A stretch of 64,000 nucleotides of DNA from contig MWJO01000013.1 in assembly GCA_002027195.1 (NCBI GenBank), positions 1-64,000 of the forward strand, written 5' to 3'. Below the pieces are notes generated by a model. That model had not been told where the DNA came from. It saw nothing but the letters and a program-made list of their open reading frames with translations, and searched no databases. Every line of letters begins with the position of its first letter. Within the stretch, counting starts at the first letter, position 1. Shown piece after piece: positions 1 to 7,444 of the stretch. Origin of the DNA: Streptomyces sp. GKU 895. Lineage in GTDB: Bacteria > Actinomycetota > Actinomycetes > Streptomycetales > Streptomycetaceae. The position numbers were made by a program, and so were the translations under genes.

Positions 1-567
1 CTCAGCTTCAGGGGCGGGACAGGGCGGGGCCTCGGGGGAGGCTGGACCCGTACGTGCCGGGTACGCCGTATCGGCCGCCGAATCCCGACACCAATCCGTA
101 TCTGCGTGTGCCGGAGGAGCTGCGGAGGCCCCGAGGACGCTCGGCCGCCCGAGGGGCGGGGCGCGGGGGGTGGCGGACGCCCCGCCGGGCGGCTCACGGC
201 CGCACTACGGCTCACCGCCCGGAGACTCACGACCTCAGTACGGCTCACCGCCCGAAGGCTCACGACCTCAGTACGGCTCACCGCCCGGACCTGGACGTCC
301 ACGCCCCGGGGAGCCAGGCAGCGGCGCCGGTCAGTCCGGCGGTGGCCCGGGGACCGAGGGCGGCCTGATGACTCGCGCAGGTCCGACGACCGGGAGCCGG
401 TCGACGAGCCACCCCCCGCCGGGGACGACGTGTACGGCGCGCCCACCATGGTGCGGCCGATCCAGCCGCCCTCGCGGAAGCCGCCGTCGGCGCCCGGTGA
501 AGGGACGCCGCCGCCTCCGCCGCCCCCGCCTCCTCCCCCACCCGGCAGGCCGAAGGGGCGGAGGTGA
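1..567 (+). CDS. C-terminal part of a Pro/Gly-rich protein, frame interrupted
   Basis: This is the right-hand end of a gene that begins outside the window. Coding character moves through three frames: DPYVPGTPYRPPNPDTN near 40-95, then three Gly-Ser-Pro-Pro/Arg-Pro-Gln-Tyr repeats near 190-290, then an acidic stretch and a 12-proline run ending in GRPKGRR at a TGA at 565-567. Two indels are needed, one near 120-180 (very G-rich) and one near 365, so the break looks like sequence error in low-complexity DNA. The composition is that of an extended, disordered tail of a membrane or secreted protein. No enzymatic domain is visible, so no function is assigned. Confidence 0.45.
   Translation, partial: LSFRGGTGRGLGGGWTRTCRVRRIGRRIPTPIRICVCRRSCGGPEDARPPEGRGAGGGGRPAGRLTAALRLTARRLTTSVRLTARRLTTSVRLTARTWTSTPRGARQRRRSVRRWPGDRGRPDDSRRSDDREPVDEPPPAGDDVYGAPTMVRPIQPPSRKPPSAPGEGTPPPPPPPPPPPPGRPKGRR
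209..288 (+). repeat. 33-bp in-frame tandem repeat
   Basis: Two nearly identical 33-bp units (209-241 and 242-274) are followed by a partial third, and a diverged unit lies at 191-208. Each encodes the 11-residue pattern GSPP-(G/E)-(D/G)-SRPQY. Slippage in such a repeat is a common source of length variation in disordered tails. Confidence 0.75.
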
Positions 568-589
568 CCGCCCGAGGGCCACAGGGCGG
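568..589 (+). terminator. Possible weak terminator hairpin
   Basis: CCGCCC at 568-573 pairs with GGGCGG at 584-589 directly after the stop codon at 567. The stem is only 6 bp with a 10-nt loop and there is no T-run, so this is a weak candidate separating the upstream gene from serB. Confidence 0.3.
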
Positions 590-690
590 TGCGTAAGATC
601 CGGTCCATCTGAACGACACCGAGTGTTCCCTGTCCGCCAGGCGGACCTCAGGGGCGCAAGGCACTGCGTGCCGGATACGGTGGGTGCACC

Positions 691-1902
691 ATGAGCGCTT
701 CGCAGACCTCCGACGTACCCACTCTTCTCGTCAAGATCTTCGGCAAGGACAAGCCGGGCATCACGGCCGGTCTCTTCGACACCCTCGCCGCCTACTCGGT
801 CGACGTCGTCGACATCGAGCAGGTCGTCACCCGTGGCCGGATGGTGCTGTGCGCGCTCGTGACCGAGCCGCCGCGCGGGCTCGAGGGTGAACTGCGGTCG
901 ACCGTCCACAGCTGGGCGGAGTCGGTGAAGATGCAGGCGGAGATCATCTCCGGCCTCGGCGACAACCGCCCCCGCGGCCTCGGCCGTTCCCTGGTCACCG
1001 TGCTCGGCCACCCGCTCACCGCGGAGGCCACGGCCGCGATCGCCGCCCGGATCACCAAGGCCGGCGGCAACATCGACCGTATCTTCCGGCTCGCCAAGTA
1101 CCCGGTGACGGCCGTGGAGTTCGCGGTGTCCGGTGTCGAGACCCCGCCGCTGCGCACCGCGCTGGTGACCGACGCCGCGGCGCTCGGTGTGGACGTCGCC
1201 GTCGTCGCGGCGGGCCTGCACCGGCGCGCTCAGCGTCTCGTCGTCATGGACGTGGACTCCACCCTCATCCAGGACGAGGTCATCGAGCTCTTCGCGGCGC
1301 ACGCCGGCTGCGAGGACAAGGTCGCCGAGGTGACGGCGGCCGCGATGCGCGGGGAGCTGGACTTCGAGCAGTCGCTGCACGCGCGCGTGGCCCTGCTGGA
1401 GGGGCTGGACGCGTCCGTCGTCGAGAAGGTGCGCACCGAGGTGCGGCTGACCCCCGGTGCCCGCACCCTCATCCGCACCCTCAAGCGGCTCGGCTACCAG
1501 GTCGGCGTCGTCTCCGGCGGGTTCACCCAGGTCACCGACGATCTGAAGGAGCGGCTCGGGCTGGACTTCGCCCAGGCCAACACCCTGGAGATCGTCGACG
1601 GCAAGCTGACCGGGCGGGTCACCGGCGAGATCGTCGACCGGGCCGGCAAGGCACGGCTGCTGCGCCGGTTCGCCGCCGAGGCGGGGGTGCCGCTGTCGCA
1701 GACCGTGGCCATCGGCGACGGCGCCAACGACCTGGACATGCTGAACGCGGCCGGCCTCGGCGTCGCCTTCAACGCCAAGCCGGTGGTGCGGGAGGCCGCG
1801 CACACCGCGGTGAACGTGCCGTTCCTGGACACCGTCCTCTACCTGCTCGGCGTCACCCGCGAAGAGGTCGAGGCGGCGGACACCCACGACGACGTGCTCT
1901 GA
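691..1902 (+). CDS. serB: Phosphoserine phosphatase SerB with N-terminal ACT domains
   Basis: The 403-residue protein hydrolyses O-phospho-L-serine to L-serine, the last step of serine synthesis in the cytosol. Two ACT-like segments occupy about residues 10-80 and 95-165, the usual amino-acid-sensing part of actinobacterial SerB. The HAD phosphatase domain begins at the DVDSTL motif; D187 is the expected nucleophile and D189 the acid/base. The Lys/Asp end of the active site is IGDGANDLDM with D343. Length and order match the long actinobacterial SerB type. The ATG at 691 is used; the upstream region has no strong Shine-Dalgarno. The gene ends before a perfect terminator hairpin and faces the sixA-like gene. 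Confidence 0.95.
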   Translation: MSASQTSDVPTLLVKIFGKDKPGITAGLFDTLAAYSVDVVDIEQVVTRGRMVLCALVTEPPRGLEGELRSTVHSWAESVKMQAEIISGLGDNRPRGLGRSLVTVLGHPLTAEATAAIAARITKAGGNIDRIFRLAKYPVTAVEFAVSGVETPPLRTALVTDAAALGVDVAVVAAGLHRRAQRLVVMDVDSTLIQDEVIELFAAHAGCEDKVAEVTAAAMRGELDFEQSLHARVALLEGLDASVVEKVRTEVRLTPGARTLIRTLKRLGYQVGVVSGGFTQVTDDLKERLGLDFAQANTLEIVDGKLTGRVTGEIVDRAGKARLLRRFAAEAGVPLSQTVAIGDGANDLDMLNAAGLGVAFNAKPVVREAAHTAVNVPFLDTVLYLLGVTREEVEAADTHDDVL

Positions 1903-1939
1903 CATCCCCGGATCGTCCGACACCTCCGCATCATGCGGT

Positions 1940-1972
1940 GAGGGCCCGGCACCTCCGCGGTGCCGGGCCCTC
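1940..1972. terminator. Bidirectional terminator between serB and sixA-like gene
   Basis: A perfect 14-bp inverted repeat (GAGGGCCCGGCACC at 1940-1953 and its complement at 1959-1972) encloses a 5-nt loop. It lies between two convergent genes, so it can serve both. Confidence 0.85.
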
Positions 1973-1993
1973 GCCGTCATGACTCGGTGCGGA

Positions 1994-2512
1994 TCATTCC
2001 GACGGTGCCCAGTAGTCGACGAGGGTGGCCACGCCCGGCTCCAGGCTCTTCCAGGAACCGGTGAAGGACAGGACCGCGAACGCGGCGGCCGGGAAGCCGC
2101 GGCGGGTCATCCGCTCGCGGGCGTCGCCCTCGGCCGAGCCCGCCAGGATCTCGGCGAGACCCTGCACGCCGGGGTTGTGGCCGATCAGGACGGCGTTCTG
2201 GGAGTCGTCCGGGGTCTCGTTGAGCACGGCGATGAGTTCGCCGGGAGAGGCCTCGTAGATCCGCTCCTCATAGACGGTTTTCGGCCGGTGCGCGAGTTCG
2301 TGCACGGCGAGCTTCCATGTCTCACGGGTGCGGACCGCCGTGGAGCACAGGGCCAGGTCGAGGGTGATGTCGGAGTCGGCCAGCTTCCGCCCTGCCACGG
2401 CCGCGTCCATGCGTCCCCGCTCGGCAAGCGGTCGCTCATGGTCGGACACCTGTGGCCAGTCGGCTTTCGCATGCCGGAAAAGGACAATCCTGCGCGGTTC
2501 TGCGACGCTCAT
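1994..2512 (-). CDS. SixA-type histidine phosphatase family protein
   Basis: The 172-residue protein belongs to the histidine phosphatase (phosphoglycerate-mutase-like) superfamily. It carries the catalytic RHAKADWP motif with H14 as phospho-acceptor, and a second active-site histidine in IGHNPG near residue 107. Small members of this type (SixA) dephosphorylate phosphohistidine proteins in E. coli; in Streptomyces the substrate is not known, so the function beyond phosphatase is inferred. The ATG at 2512 gives the motif at the usual distance from the N-terminus. The gene is monocistronic and convergent with serB. Confidence 0.85.
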   Translation of the reverse strand: MSVAEPRRIVLFRHAKADWPQVSDHERPLAERGRMDAAVAGRKLADSDITLDLALCSTAVRTRETWKLAVHELAHRPKTVYEERIYEASPGELIAVLNETPDDSQNAVLIGHNPGVQGLAEILAGSAEGDARERMTRRGFPAAAFAVLSFTGSWKSLEPGVATLVDYWAPSE

Positions 2513-2612
2513 GGGACCCAGCTTCGCATGAAACAGGCCATGGGGCGCAGGGAGTTGACATGCGGCTGCGACGATGCCTGGCGATCACCGCGGGCCGGGG
2601 AATCCGGGCCGG

Positions 2613-2819
2613 TCAGCGCGCGGCCAGCTGCTGTATGCGCTCGAAGAGATGGGTGATCGCCGGGTCGCCCGCGGCGGCCTGCGCGTCGGCCGGGTTGAGT
2701 ATCAGCGCGAGCAGGGTGATGAAGGCGAGCGTCGGCAGGGCGAGAGCCCACCAGGGCAGCCGGATGTCGGCGCGACCCCGGGTCGCCGGGTGGGGCGGGG
2801 TGTGCGATGGGGCCGACAT
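2613..2819 (-). CDS. Small single-pass membrane protein, function unknown
   Basis: The predicted 68-residue protein has a short polar N-terminus, one hydrophobic helix at about residues 22-41 (PWWALALPTLAFITLLALIL) and a soluble tail ending HLFERIQQLAAR. The reading frame continues upstream, but the extra sequence is Arg/Gly-rich and non-conserved in look, so the ATG at 2819 (MSAPSHTPP) is preferred. Short anchors of this kind are common beside serB in streptomycetes. No function can be assigned. Confidence 0.6.
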   Translation of the reverse strand: MSAPSHTPPHPATRGRADIRLPWWALALPTLAFITLLALILNPADAQAAAGDPAITHLFERIQQLAAR

Positions 2820-2994
2820 GGGTGCCTCCGCGTCTCTCCGAGTGGGCCGGTGGTCCGCTCGGTCGCGGCCACATCTCGAAGGTACGGATCCGGCGGCCCC
2901 CAACCCATCCGGTGATCCACCCAGTTGACCCTGAGACCCGCCCCCTAGGGGACGGGGGGATAACCCCACCCCCGCCCTCCGGAGTCGAAGGAGG

Positions 2995-3111
2995 TCAGGG
3001 CGAGGCGATCGTCGCGATGACGGCGATGATCACGAAAATGGCGAGGAACGAGCCGAAGACGAGCAGCATCTTCTTCTGGCCGTTCTGGGGGTTCGGGTCG
3101 AGCACTGGCAT
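2995..3111 (-). CDS. SGM_5486 family transporter-associated micro-protein
   Basis: A 38-residue ORF starts MPVLDPNPQNGQKK, followed by one transmembrane helix (about residues 15-35) and TIASP at the end. It matches my memory of the SGM_5486 family, tiny proteins next to MFS transporters in Streptomyces. It lies 49 bp downstream of the MFS exporter stop codon on the same strand, so it is probably co-transcribed. Its role may be to stabilise or modulate the transporter; that is inferred from context only. Confidence 0.8.
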   Translation of the reverse strand: MPVLDPNPQNGQKKMLLVFGSFLAIFVIIAVIATIASP

Positions 3112-3160
3112 GCGGCAAGTCTCGCACCCCCGTCCGCCACGAGCCCGGTCGGGGTGGGGG

Positions 3161-4486
3161 TCAGCGGGCCGCCTCCTCCTCGACCGTGCGATCGCGTCCG
3201 GCGAGCACGCCCACGACCATCTGCGGGATCATCAGCCCGGCCATGAGGGCGATCGGCAGCCCCCAGCCGCCGCTGTGCTGGTAGAGGACGCCCACGAGGA
3301 GCGGCCCGGGGATGGAGATGAGATAGCCGGTGCTCTGCGCGAAGGCGGACAGCTGGGCGACGCCCGCGCCGCTCCTGGCCCGCATCCCGACCATGGTGAG
3401 GGCCAGCGGGAAGGAGCAGTTGGAGATGCCGAGCAGCAGGGCCCAGGCCCAGGCTCCGGCGGCCGGCGCGAGATACAGCCCCGCGTAGCCCACGAGGCCG
3501 CAGACGCCGAGCACGAGGACGATCGGGCCCTGGTGCGGCAGCCGGGTGGCCACGCGCGGGATGACGAAGGCGAGCGGTACGCCCATCACCATCGTGACGG
3601 CCAGCAGCAGTCCCGCCGTGCTCGCGGGCACGCCCGCGTCCCGGAAGATCTGCGGCATCCAGCCCATCGTGATGTAGGCGGCGGTGGCCTGGAGGCCGAA
3701 GAAGACGGCGAGCGCCCAGGCGGTACGGCTCCGGGTGATCCGCAGCGTGGGCCGCGTCTCACGCGCGGGCGCCTGTCCGGCGGGGGCCGCGCCCTGCTGG
3801 GGTACGCCGCCCTCCTGCCGTACGCCGTCGTCCTGCCGTACGCCGTCGCGCTGCCGTACGAACGGGATCCACGGCAGTACGGCGACGGCGGCCAGGGCCG
3901 CCCACACCGTGAGGCCGGTCTGCCAGCTGCCGCCCAGCAGATCGGTCACCGGCACGGTCGCCGCGGCGGCCGTGGCGGTGCCGAGGGCCAGGGCCATGGA
4001 GTACAGGCCGGTCATGGAGCCGACCCGGTCGGGGAACCAGCGCTTGACGATGACCGGCATCAGGACGTTGCTGACGGCGATGCCCATGAGGGCGAGGGCG
4101 CTGGCGGCCAGGAAGCCGGCGGTGCCGCCGACGTAGGGCCGGATCAGCAGGCCGGCGGTGATGGCGGCCATGCCGGCGCAGACGACCGCGCCCGGGCCGA
4201 AGCGGCGGGCGAGGCGCGGGGCCATGACACCGAAGACGGCGAAGCACAGCGGGGGCACGGAGGTGAGCACCCCGGCGACGCTGCCGCTCATGCCGAGTCC
4301 GTCGCGGACCTCCTCCAGGAGGGCGCCGAGGCTGGTGATGGCGGGGCGGAGGTTGACGGCGGCCAGCACGATGCCGAGCACGAGCAGCCGTGTCGTCCAC
4401 GCGCGCGTGGCCGGTTCGGGGGTGTCGCCGGTCGCCGAGCTTCGGATGTGCGGGGACGTCGTCGTCCGGGTTTCCTCGCTTGCCAT
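3161..4486 (-). CDS. MFS transporter, CynX/NimT-like
   Basis: The 441-residue protein has the regular hydrophobic pattern of a 12-helix major facilitator. It opens with a helix carrying NLRPAITSLGALLEEV, typical of the CynX/NimT (cyanate/2-nitroimidazole) branch, and has an Arg-rich cytoplasmic loop (LARRFGPGAVV) between helices 2 and 3. A polar insertion with repeated DGVRQ-like units lies in the central loop, encoded near 3790-3860. The start at 4486 (MASEETRTT) is chosen; in-frame ATGs at 4495 and 4498 are alternatives. The gene is divergent from a GntR regulator, and the operator at 4501-4515 lies just upstream, so local repression is likely. The substrate is unknown. Confidence 0.85.
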   Translation of the reverse strand: MASEETRTTTSPHIRSSATGDTPEPATRAWTTRLLVLGIVLAAVNLRPAITSLGALLEEVRDGLGMSGSVAGVLTSVPPLCFAVFGVMAPRLARRFGPGAVVCAGMAAITAGLLIRPYVGGTAGFLAASALALMGIAVSNVLMPVIVKRWFPDRVGSMTGLYSMALALGTATAAAATVPVTDLLGGSWQTGLTVWAALAAVAVLPWIPFVRQRDGVRQDDGVRQEGGVPQQGAAPAGQAPARETRPTLRITRSRTAWALAVFFGLQATAAYITMGWMPQIFRDAGVPASTAGLLLAVTMVMGVPLAFVIPRVATRLPHQGPIVLVLGVCGLVGYAGLYLAPAAGAWAWALLLGISNCSFPLALTMVGMRARSGAGVAQLSAFAQSTGYLISIPGPLLVGVLYQHSGGWGLPIALMAGLMIPQMVVGVLAGRDRTVEEEAAR

Positions 4487-4500
4487 GTCGCCCATCATAG

Positions 4501-4515
4501 AATCATTGGATGATT
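4501..4515. promoter_or_regulatory. GntR-family operator (perfect inverted repeat)
   Basis: AATCAT at 4501-4506 and ATGATT at 4510-4515 form a perfect 6-bp inverted repeat with a 3-bp spacer, between the divergent MFS and GntR genes. It is AT-rich in a very GC-rich genome. Size and position fit binding by a FadR-type dimer controlling both genes. Confidence 0.75.
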
Positions 4516-4568
4516 GGCTGTCCATCCCCTGGCCGCCTGCGGGCGCCCGTCCCGTGCGAAGGTGTGCC

Positions 4569-5258
4569 ATGCCTCTGAGCCACCCCCGTCGATCGGCGCT
4601 GTCCGAGCAGGTCATCGCCGCGCTGCGGCAGCAGATCACCGCCGGCGAGTGGCCGGTGGGCTCACGCATCCCGACCGAGCCGGAGCTGGTCGAGCAGCTC
4701 GGGGTGGCCCGCAACACGGTCCGTGAGGCCGTCCGCGCGCTCGCGCACAACGGTCTGCTGGACATCCGCCAGGGTTCCGGCACGTACGTCGTGGCGACCA
4801 GCGAGCTGGCCGGGGTGATGCAGCGCCGGTTCGCCGACGCCGACCCGCGGCACATCGCCGAGCTGCGCTCCACGCTGGAGTCGTCCGCCGCGCAGCTGGC
4901 CGCCGGGCGGCGTACGGAGAAGGACCTCAAGCAGCTCGACGCGCTCCTGGTACGCCGTGAGGAGGCCTGGGAGGCGCGGGACAAGGAGGCCTTCGTGGCG
5001 GCGGACGCGACCTTCCACCTCGCCGTGGTGTCCGCGTCCCACAACGACGTCATGACGGCGATGTACGCGGATCTGGGCGAGGTGCTGCGGGACTGGCTGC
5101 GCGACGACGTCGGCGAGGAGATGACGCCGGAGTCGTATCTGGACCACTCGGGGCTGGTGGACGCGATCCGCGCGGGCGACGCGGAGGCGGCCGCGGCGCA
5201 GGCGGCGGGCTATCCGTTCCAGTGCCGGCCGGGGCTGTTCACGCCTTCTGGTGACTGA
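4569..5258 (+). CDS. GntR/FadR-family transcriptional regulator
   Basis: The 229-residue protein has an N-terminal winged helix-turn-helix (about residues 10-72, with PTEPELVEQLGVARNTVREA and a RQGSGTYV wing) and a C-terminal all-helical FCD ligand domain (about 85-215; metal-type residues in DATFHLAVVSASHN and DHSGLVDAI). The ATG at 4569 gives the usual FadR length and leaves the operator 54 bp upstream. It is divergent from the MFS gene and most simply represses it and itself until a small organic ligand binds FCD. The 3' end overlaps the convergent secreted-protein gene by 20 bp. Confidence 0.88.
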   Translation: MPLSHPRRSALSEQVIAALRQQITAGEWPVGSRIPTEPELVEQLGVARNTVREAVRALAHNGLLDIRQGSGTYVVATSELAGVMQRRFADADPRHIAELRSTLESSAAQLAAGRRTEKDLKQLDALLVRREEAWEARDKEAFVAADATFHLAVVSASHNDVMTAMYADLGEVLRDWLRDDVGEEMTPESYLDHSGLVDAIRAGDAEAAAAQAAGYPFQCRPGLFTPSGD

Positions 5259-5574
5259 CCCACACCGAGCGGACTTCCTTCCAGCAGCGGCCGTCGAGCC
5301 GTACGGTCTGCGCGGGCCCGGCCTCCACGGGAGCGCCGTCGCTGTCCACGTCCCACCAGCGGTCGCACTCGATGTGCAGCCGCACCCGGTCGACGTCGGG
5401 GTAGGGGTTGTGGCAGTAGGCGGTCACACGGGAGCCGGTGATCTTGCTGTAGCACGCGGCGCCGAACAGATCGGGTGCCTTGTCCTCGCGCGCGTGGGGC
5501 GACGCTTCCTGCGGCAGGGACATCAGCAGGACGGCTGCGACGGCTATCGGGGCCAGGCTGCGGGACAGGCGCAC
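5239..5574 (-). CDS. Small secreted protein of unknown function
   Basis: A 111-residue product has an N-terminal signal peptide (RLSRSLAPIAVAAVLLMSL) and a mature part with four cysteines (ACYSK, TAYCHN, HIECDRW, DGRCWKEV) and several tryptophans, consistent with a disulfide-stabilised extracellular domain. The GTG at 5574 follows a GAGGAGG ribosome-binding site, which fixes the start. No known family is recognised. It is convergent with the GntR gene and lies downstream of the fabI terminator. Confidence 0.7.
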   Translation of the reverse strand: MRLSRSLAPIAVAAVLLMSLPQEASPHAREDKAPDLFGAACYSKITGSRVTAYCHNPYPDVDRVRLHIECDRWWDVDSDGAPVEAGPAQTVRLDGRCWKEVRSVWVSHQKA

Positions 5575-5675
5575 AAGGGGACCTCCTCGGCCGTGCTGGG
5601 GAGGGAAGCGGTGAACGCGTAATCCAGAGTGCCCAGTTGTGCCGCTCCCCCGCCCGCCGGATGGGCCGAACGGGT

Positions 5676-5707
5676 GAGGGCCCGCGTTCCGGAGAACGCG
5701 GGCCCTC
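5676..5707. terminator. Terminator downstream of fabI
   Basis: A perfect 14-bp stem (GAGGGCCCGCGTTC at 5676-5689, complement at 5694-5707) with a CGGA tetraloop lies 13 bp past the fabI stop codon. Confidence 0.85.
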
Positions 5708-5720
5708 ATCGTGGGAGACG

Positions 5721-6494
5721 TCAGGCGCCGATGGCGTGCAGACCGCCGTCGACGTGGACGATCTCGCCGGTGGTCTTCGGGAACCAGTCGCTCAGCAGGG
5801 CGACGACGCCCTTGCCGGCCGGCTCCGGGTCCTCCAGCTTCCACTCCAGCGGGGAGCGGCTGTCCCAGACGGCCGCCAGCTCCGCGAAGCCCGGGATGGA
5901 CTTGGCGGCCATGGAGCCGATCGGACCCGCCGAGATCAGGTTGCAGCGGATGTCGTGCTTGCCCAGGTCACGGGCCATGTAGCGGTTGGTGGCCTCCAGG
6001 GCGGCCTTGGCCGGGCCCATCCAGTCGTACTGCGGCCAGGCGAACTGCGCGTCGAAGGTGAGGCCGACGACGGAGCCGCCCTCGGTCATCAGCGGCAGCA
6101 GCGCCATGGTCAGCGACTTCAGGGAGAAGGCGGAGACGTGCATGGCGGTGGCCACGGACTCGAACGGCGTGTTCAGGAAGTTCCCGCCGAGCGCGTCCTG
6201 CGGCGCGAAGCCGATGGAGTGCACGACACCGTCGAGCTTGTCGCCCAGGTGCTCGCGGACCTGGCTCTCCAGGCGGGCGAGGTGCTCGTCGTTGGAGACG
6301 TCGAGCTCCAGGACCTTGACGTCCGGGTTGGGCAGCTTCTTGGCGATGCGCTCGGTGAGGGTCGGCCGCGGCCACGCGGTGAGGATGACCTCCGCGCCCT
6401 GCTCCTGGGCCAGCTTGGCGGTGTGGAAGGCGATGGAGGACTCCATCAGCACACCGGTGATGAGGATCTTCTTGCCGTCGAGGATTCCAGCCAT
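5721..6494 (-). CDS. fabI: Enoyl-[acyl-carrier-protein] reductase FabI/InhA
   Basis: This 257-residue NADH-dependent enzyme reduces trans-2-enoyl-ACP in each cycle of type II fatty-acid synthesis in the cytosol. The SDR fold starts MAGILDGKKILITGVLMESS. The FabI/InhA-type active site is YDWMGPAKAALEA, i.e. catalytic Tyr with Lys six or seven residues later, and the substrate segment RCNLISAGPIGSMAAKSI follows. The ATG at 6494 is preferred because upstream extension would run into fabG. It begins 4 bp after the fabG stop, so the pair is one operon. Triclosan and isoniazid-adduct type inhibitors act on this family. Confidence 0.95.
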   Translation of the reverse strand: MAGILDGKKILITGVLMESSIAFHTAKLAQEQGAEVILTAWPRPTLTERIAKKLPNPDVKVLELDVSNDEHLARLESQVREHLGDKLDGVVHSIGFAPQDALGGNFLNTPFESVATAMHVSAFSLKSLTMALLPLMTEGGSVVGLTFDAQFAWPQYDWMGPAKAALEATNRYMARDLGKHDIRCNLISAGPIGSMAAKSIPGFAELAAVWDSRSPLEWKLEDPEPAGKGVVALLSDWFPKTTGEIVHVDGGLHAIGA

Positions 6495-6498
6495 GGTG

Positions 6499-7203
6499 TC
6501 AGTGACCCATTCCCAGTCCGCCGTCAACCGGGATGACGGCTCCAGTGATGTACGAGGCGTCGTCGGAGGCGAGGAACCGCACCGTCGCGGCGACTTCCTC
6601 CGGCTGCGCGTAACGGCCGAGCGGCACGGACTGCACGATGTTCGCGCGCTGCTCTTCGGTGAGCACCTTGGTCATGTCGGTGTCGACGAAGCCGGGGGCG
6701 ACGACGTTGAACGTGATGTTGCGCGAGCCGAGCTCCCGCGCGAGGGAGCGCGCGAAGCCGACCAGGGCGGCCTTGGAGGCGGCGTAGTTGGCCTGCCCGG
6801 GGCCGCCGTACAGCCCGACGACCGACGAGATCAGGACGACGCGGCCCTTCTTGGCGCGCAGCATGCCGCGGTTGGCGCGCTTGACGACGCGGAAGGTGCC
6901 GGTGAGGTTGGTGTCGAGGACGGACGTGAAGTCCTCCTCGGACATCCGCATCAGGAGCGTGTCCTTGGTGATGCCGGCGTTCGCGATCAGGACCTCGACC
7001 GGGCCGTGCTCGGCCTCGATCTCCTTGTAGGCCTGCTCCACCTGTTCGGTGTCGGTGATGTCGCACTTGACGGCGAGGAAGCCGGCCGGTGGCTCGCCCG
7101 AGCGGTACGTGATCGCGACCTTGTCGCCGGCGTCGGCGAAAGCGCGGGCAATGGCGAGGCCGATGCCCCGGTTGCCTCCGGTGACGAGAACCGAGCGGCT
7201 CAA
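6499..7203 (-). CDS. fabG: 3-oxoacyl-[acyl-carrier-protein] reductase FabG
   Basis: The 234-residue short-chain reductase makes 3-hydroxyacyl-ACP from 3-oxoacyl-ACP with NADPH. The cofactor motif GGNRGIG is at about residues 9-15, NAGI follows at the usual distance, and the Ser-Tyr-Lys triad is seen in LISSVVGLYG and NYAASKA. The likely start is the TTG at 7203: it is preceded by AAGGGTGA at good spacing and places the Rossmann fold at the N-terminus. It is the first gene of the fabG-fabI operon, divergent from tldD. Of several fabG-like genes in streptomycetes this one is paired with InhA-type FabI, as in mycobacteria. Confidence 0.93.
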   Translation of the reverse strand: MSRSVLVTGGNRGIGLAIARAFADAGDKVAITYRSGEPPAGFLAVKCDITDTEQVEQAYKEIEAEHGPVEVLIANAGITKDTLLMRMSEEDFTSVLDTNLTGTFRVVKRANRGMLRAKKGRVVLISSVVGLYGGPGQANYAASKAALVGFARSLARELGSRNITFNVVAPGFVDTDMTKVLTEEQRANIVQSVPLGRYAQPEEVAATVRFLASDDASYITGAVIPVDGGLGMGH

Positions 7204-7444
7204 CGGATCACCCTTTCCATAGCGGTCTGAATGCCCGCCCGAACACCTGGATGACAGGCGGCTTCTCCGAAAATCTATCGGTCCCCGGCCTCCGGCGGAC
7301 AATCGGGCAGCGACAGTGGCTAAGGGGACTCGCTGTCGGGTCTCTACAGAAGGACCCGCGTGGGCGCCCGGAAACGTATGGTCGCTCGACCCGCGCACGA
7401 GACATGATGCGGAGTCCAGGTCACGACAGCAGGGAGATACCTCG

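Noticed and set aside
209..288. Possible CRISPR array from 33-bp repeats
   Set aside because: The units are contiguous without spacers, lie in frame in a Pro-rich protein, and no cas gene is present.
331..1980. A 549-codon open frame antisense to serB
   Set aside because: It mirrors serB codons, has an Arg/Gly-rich composition with no domain, and serB has full catalytic motifs. High-GC DNA produces many such frames.
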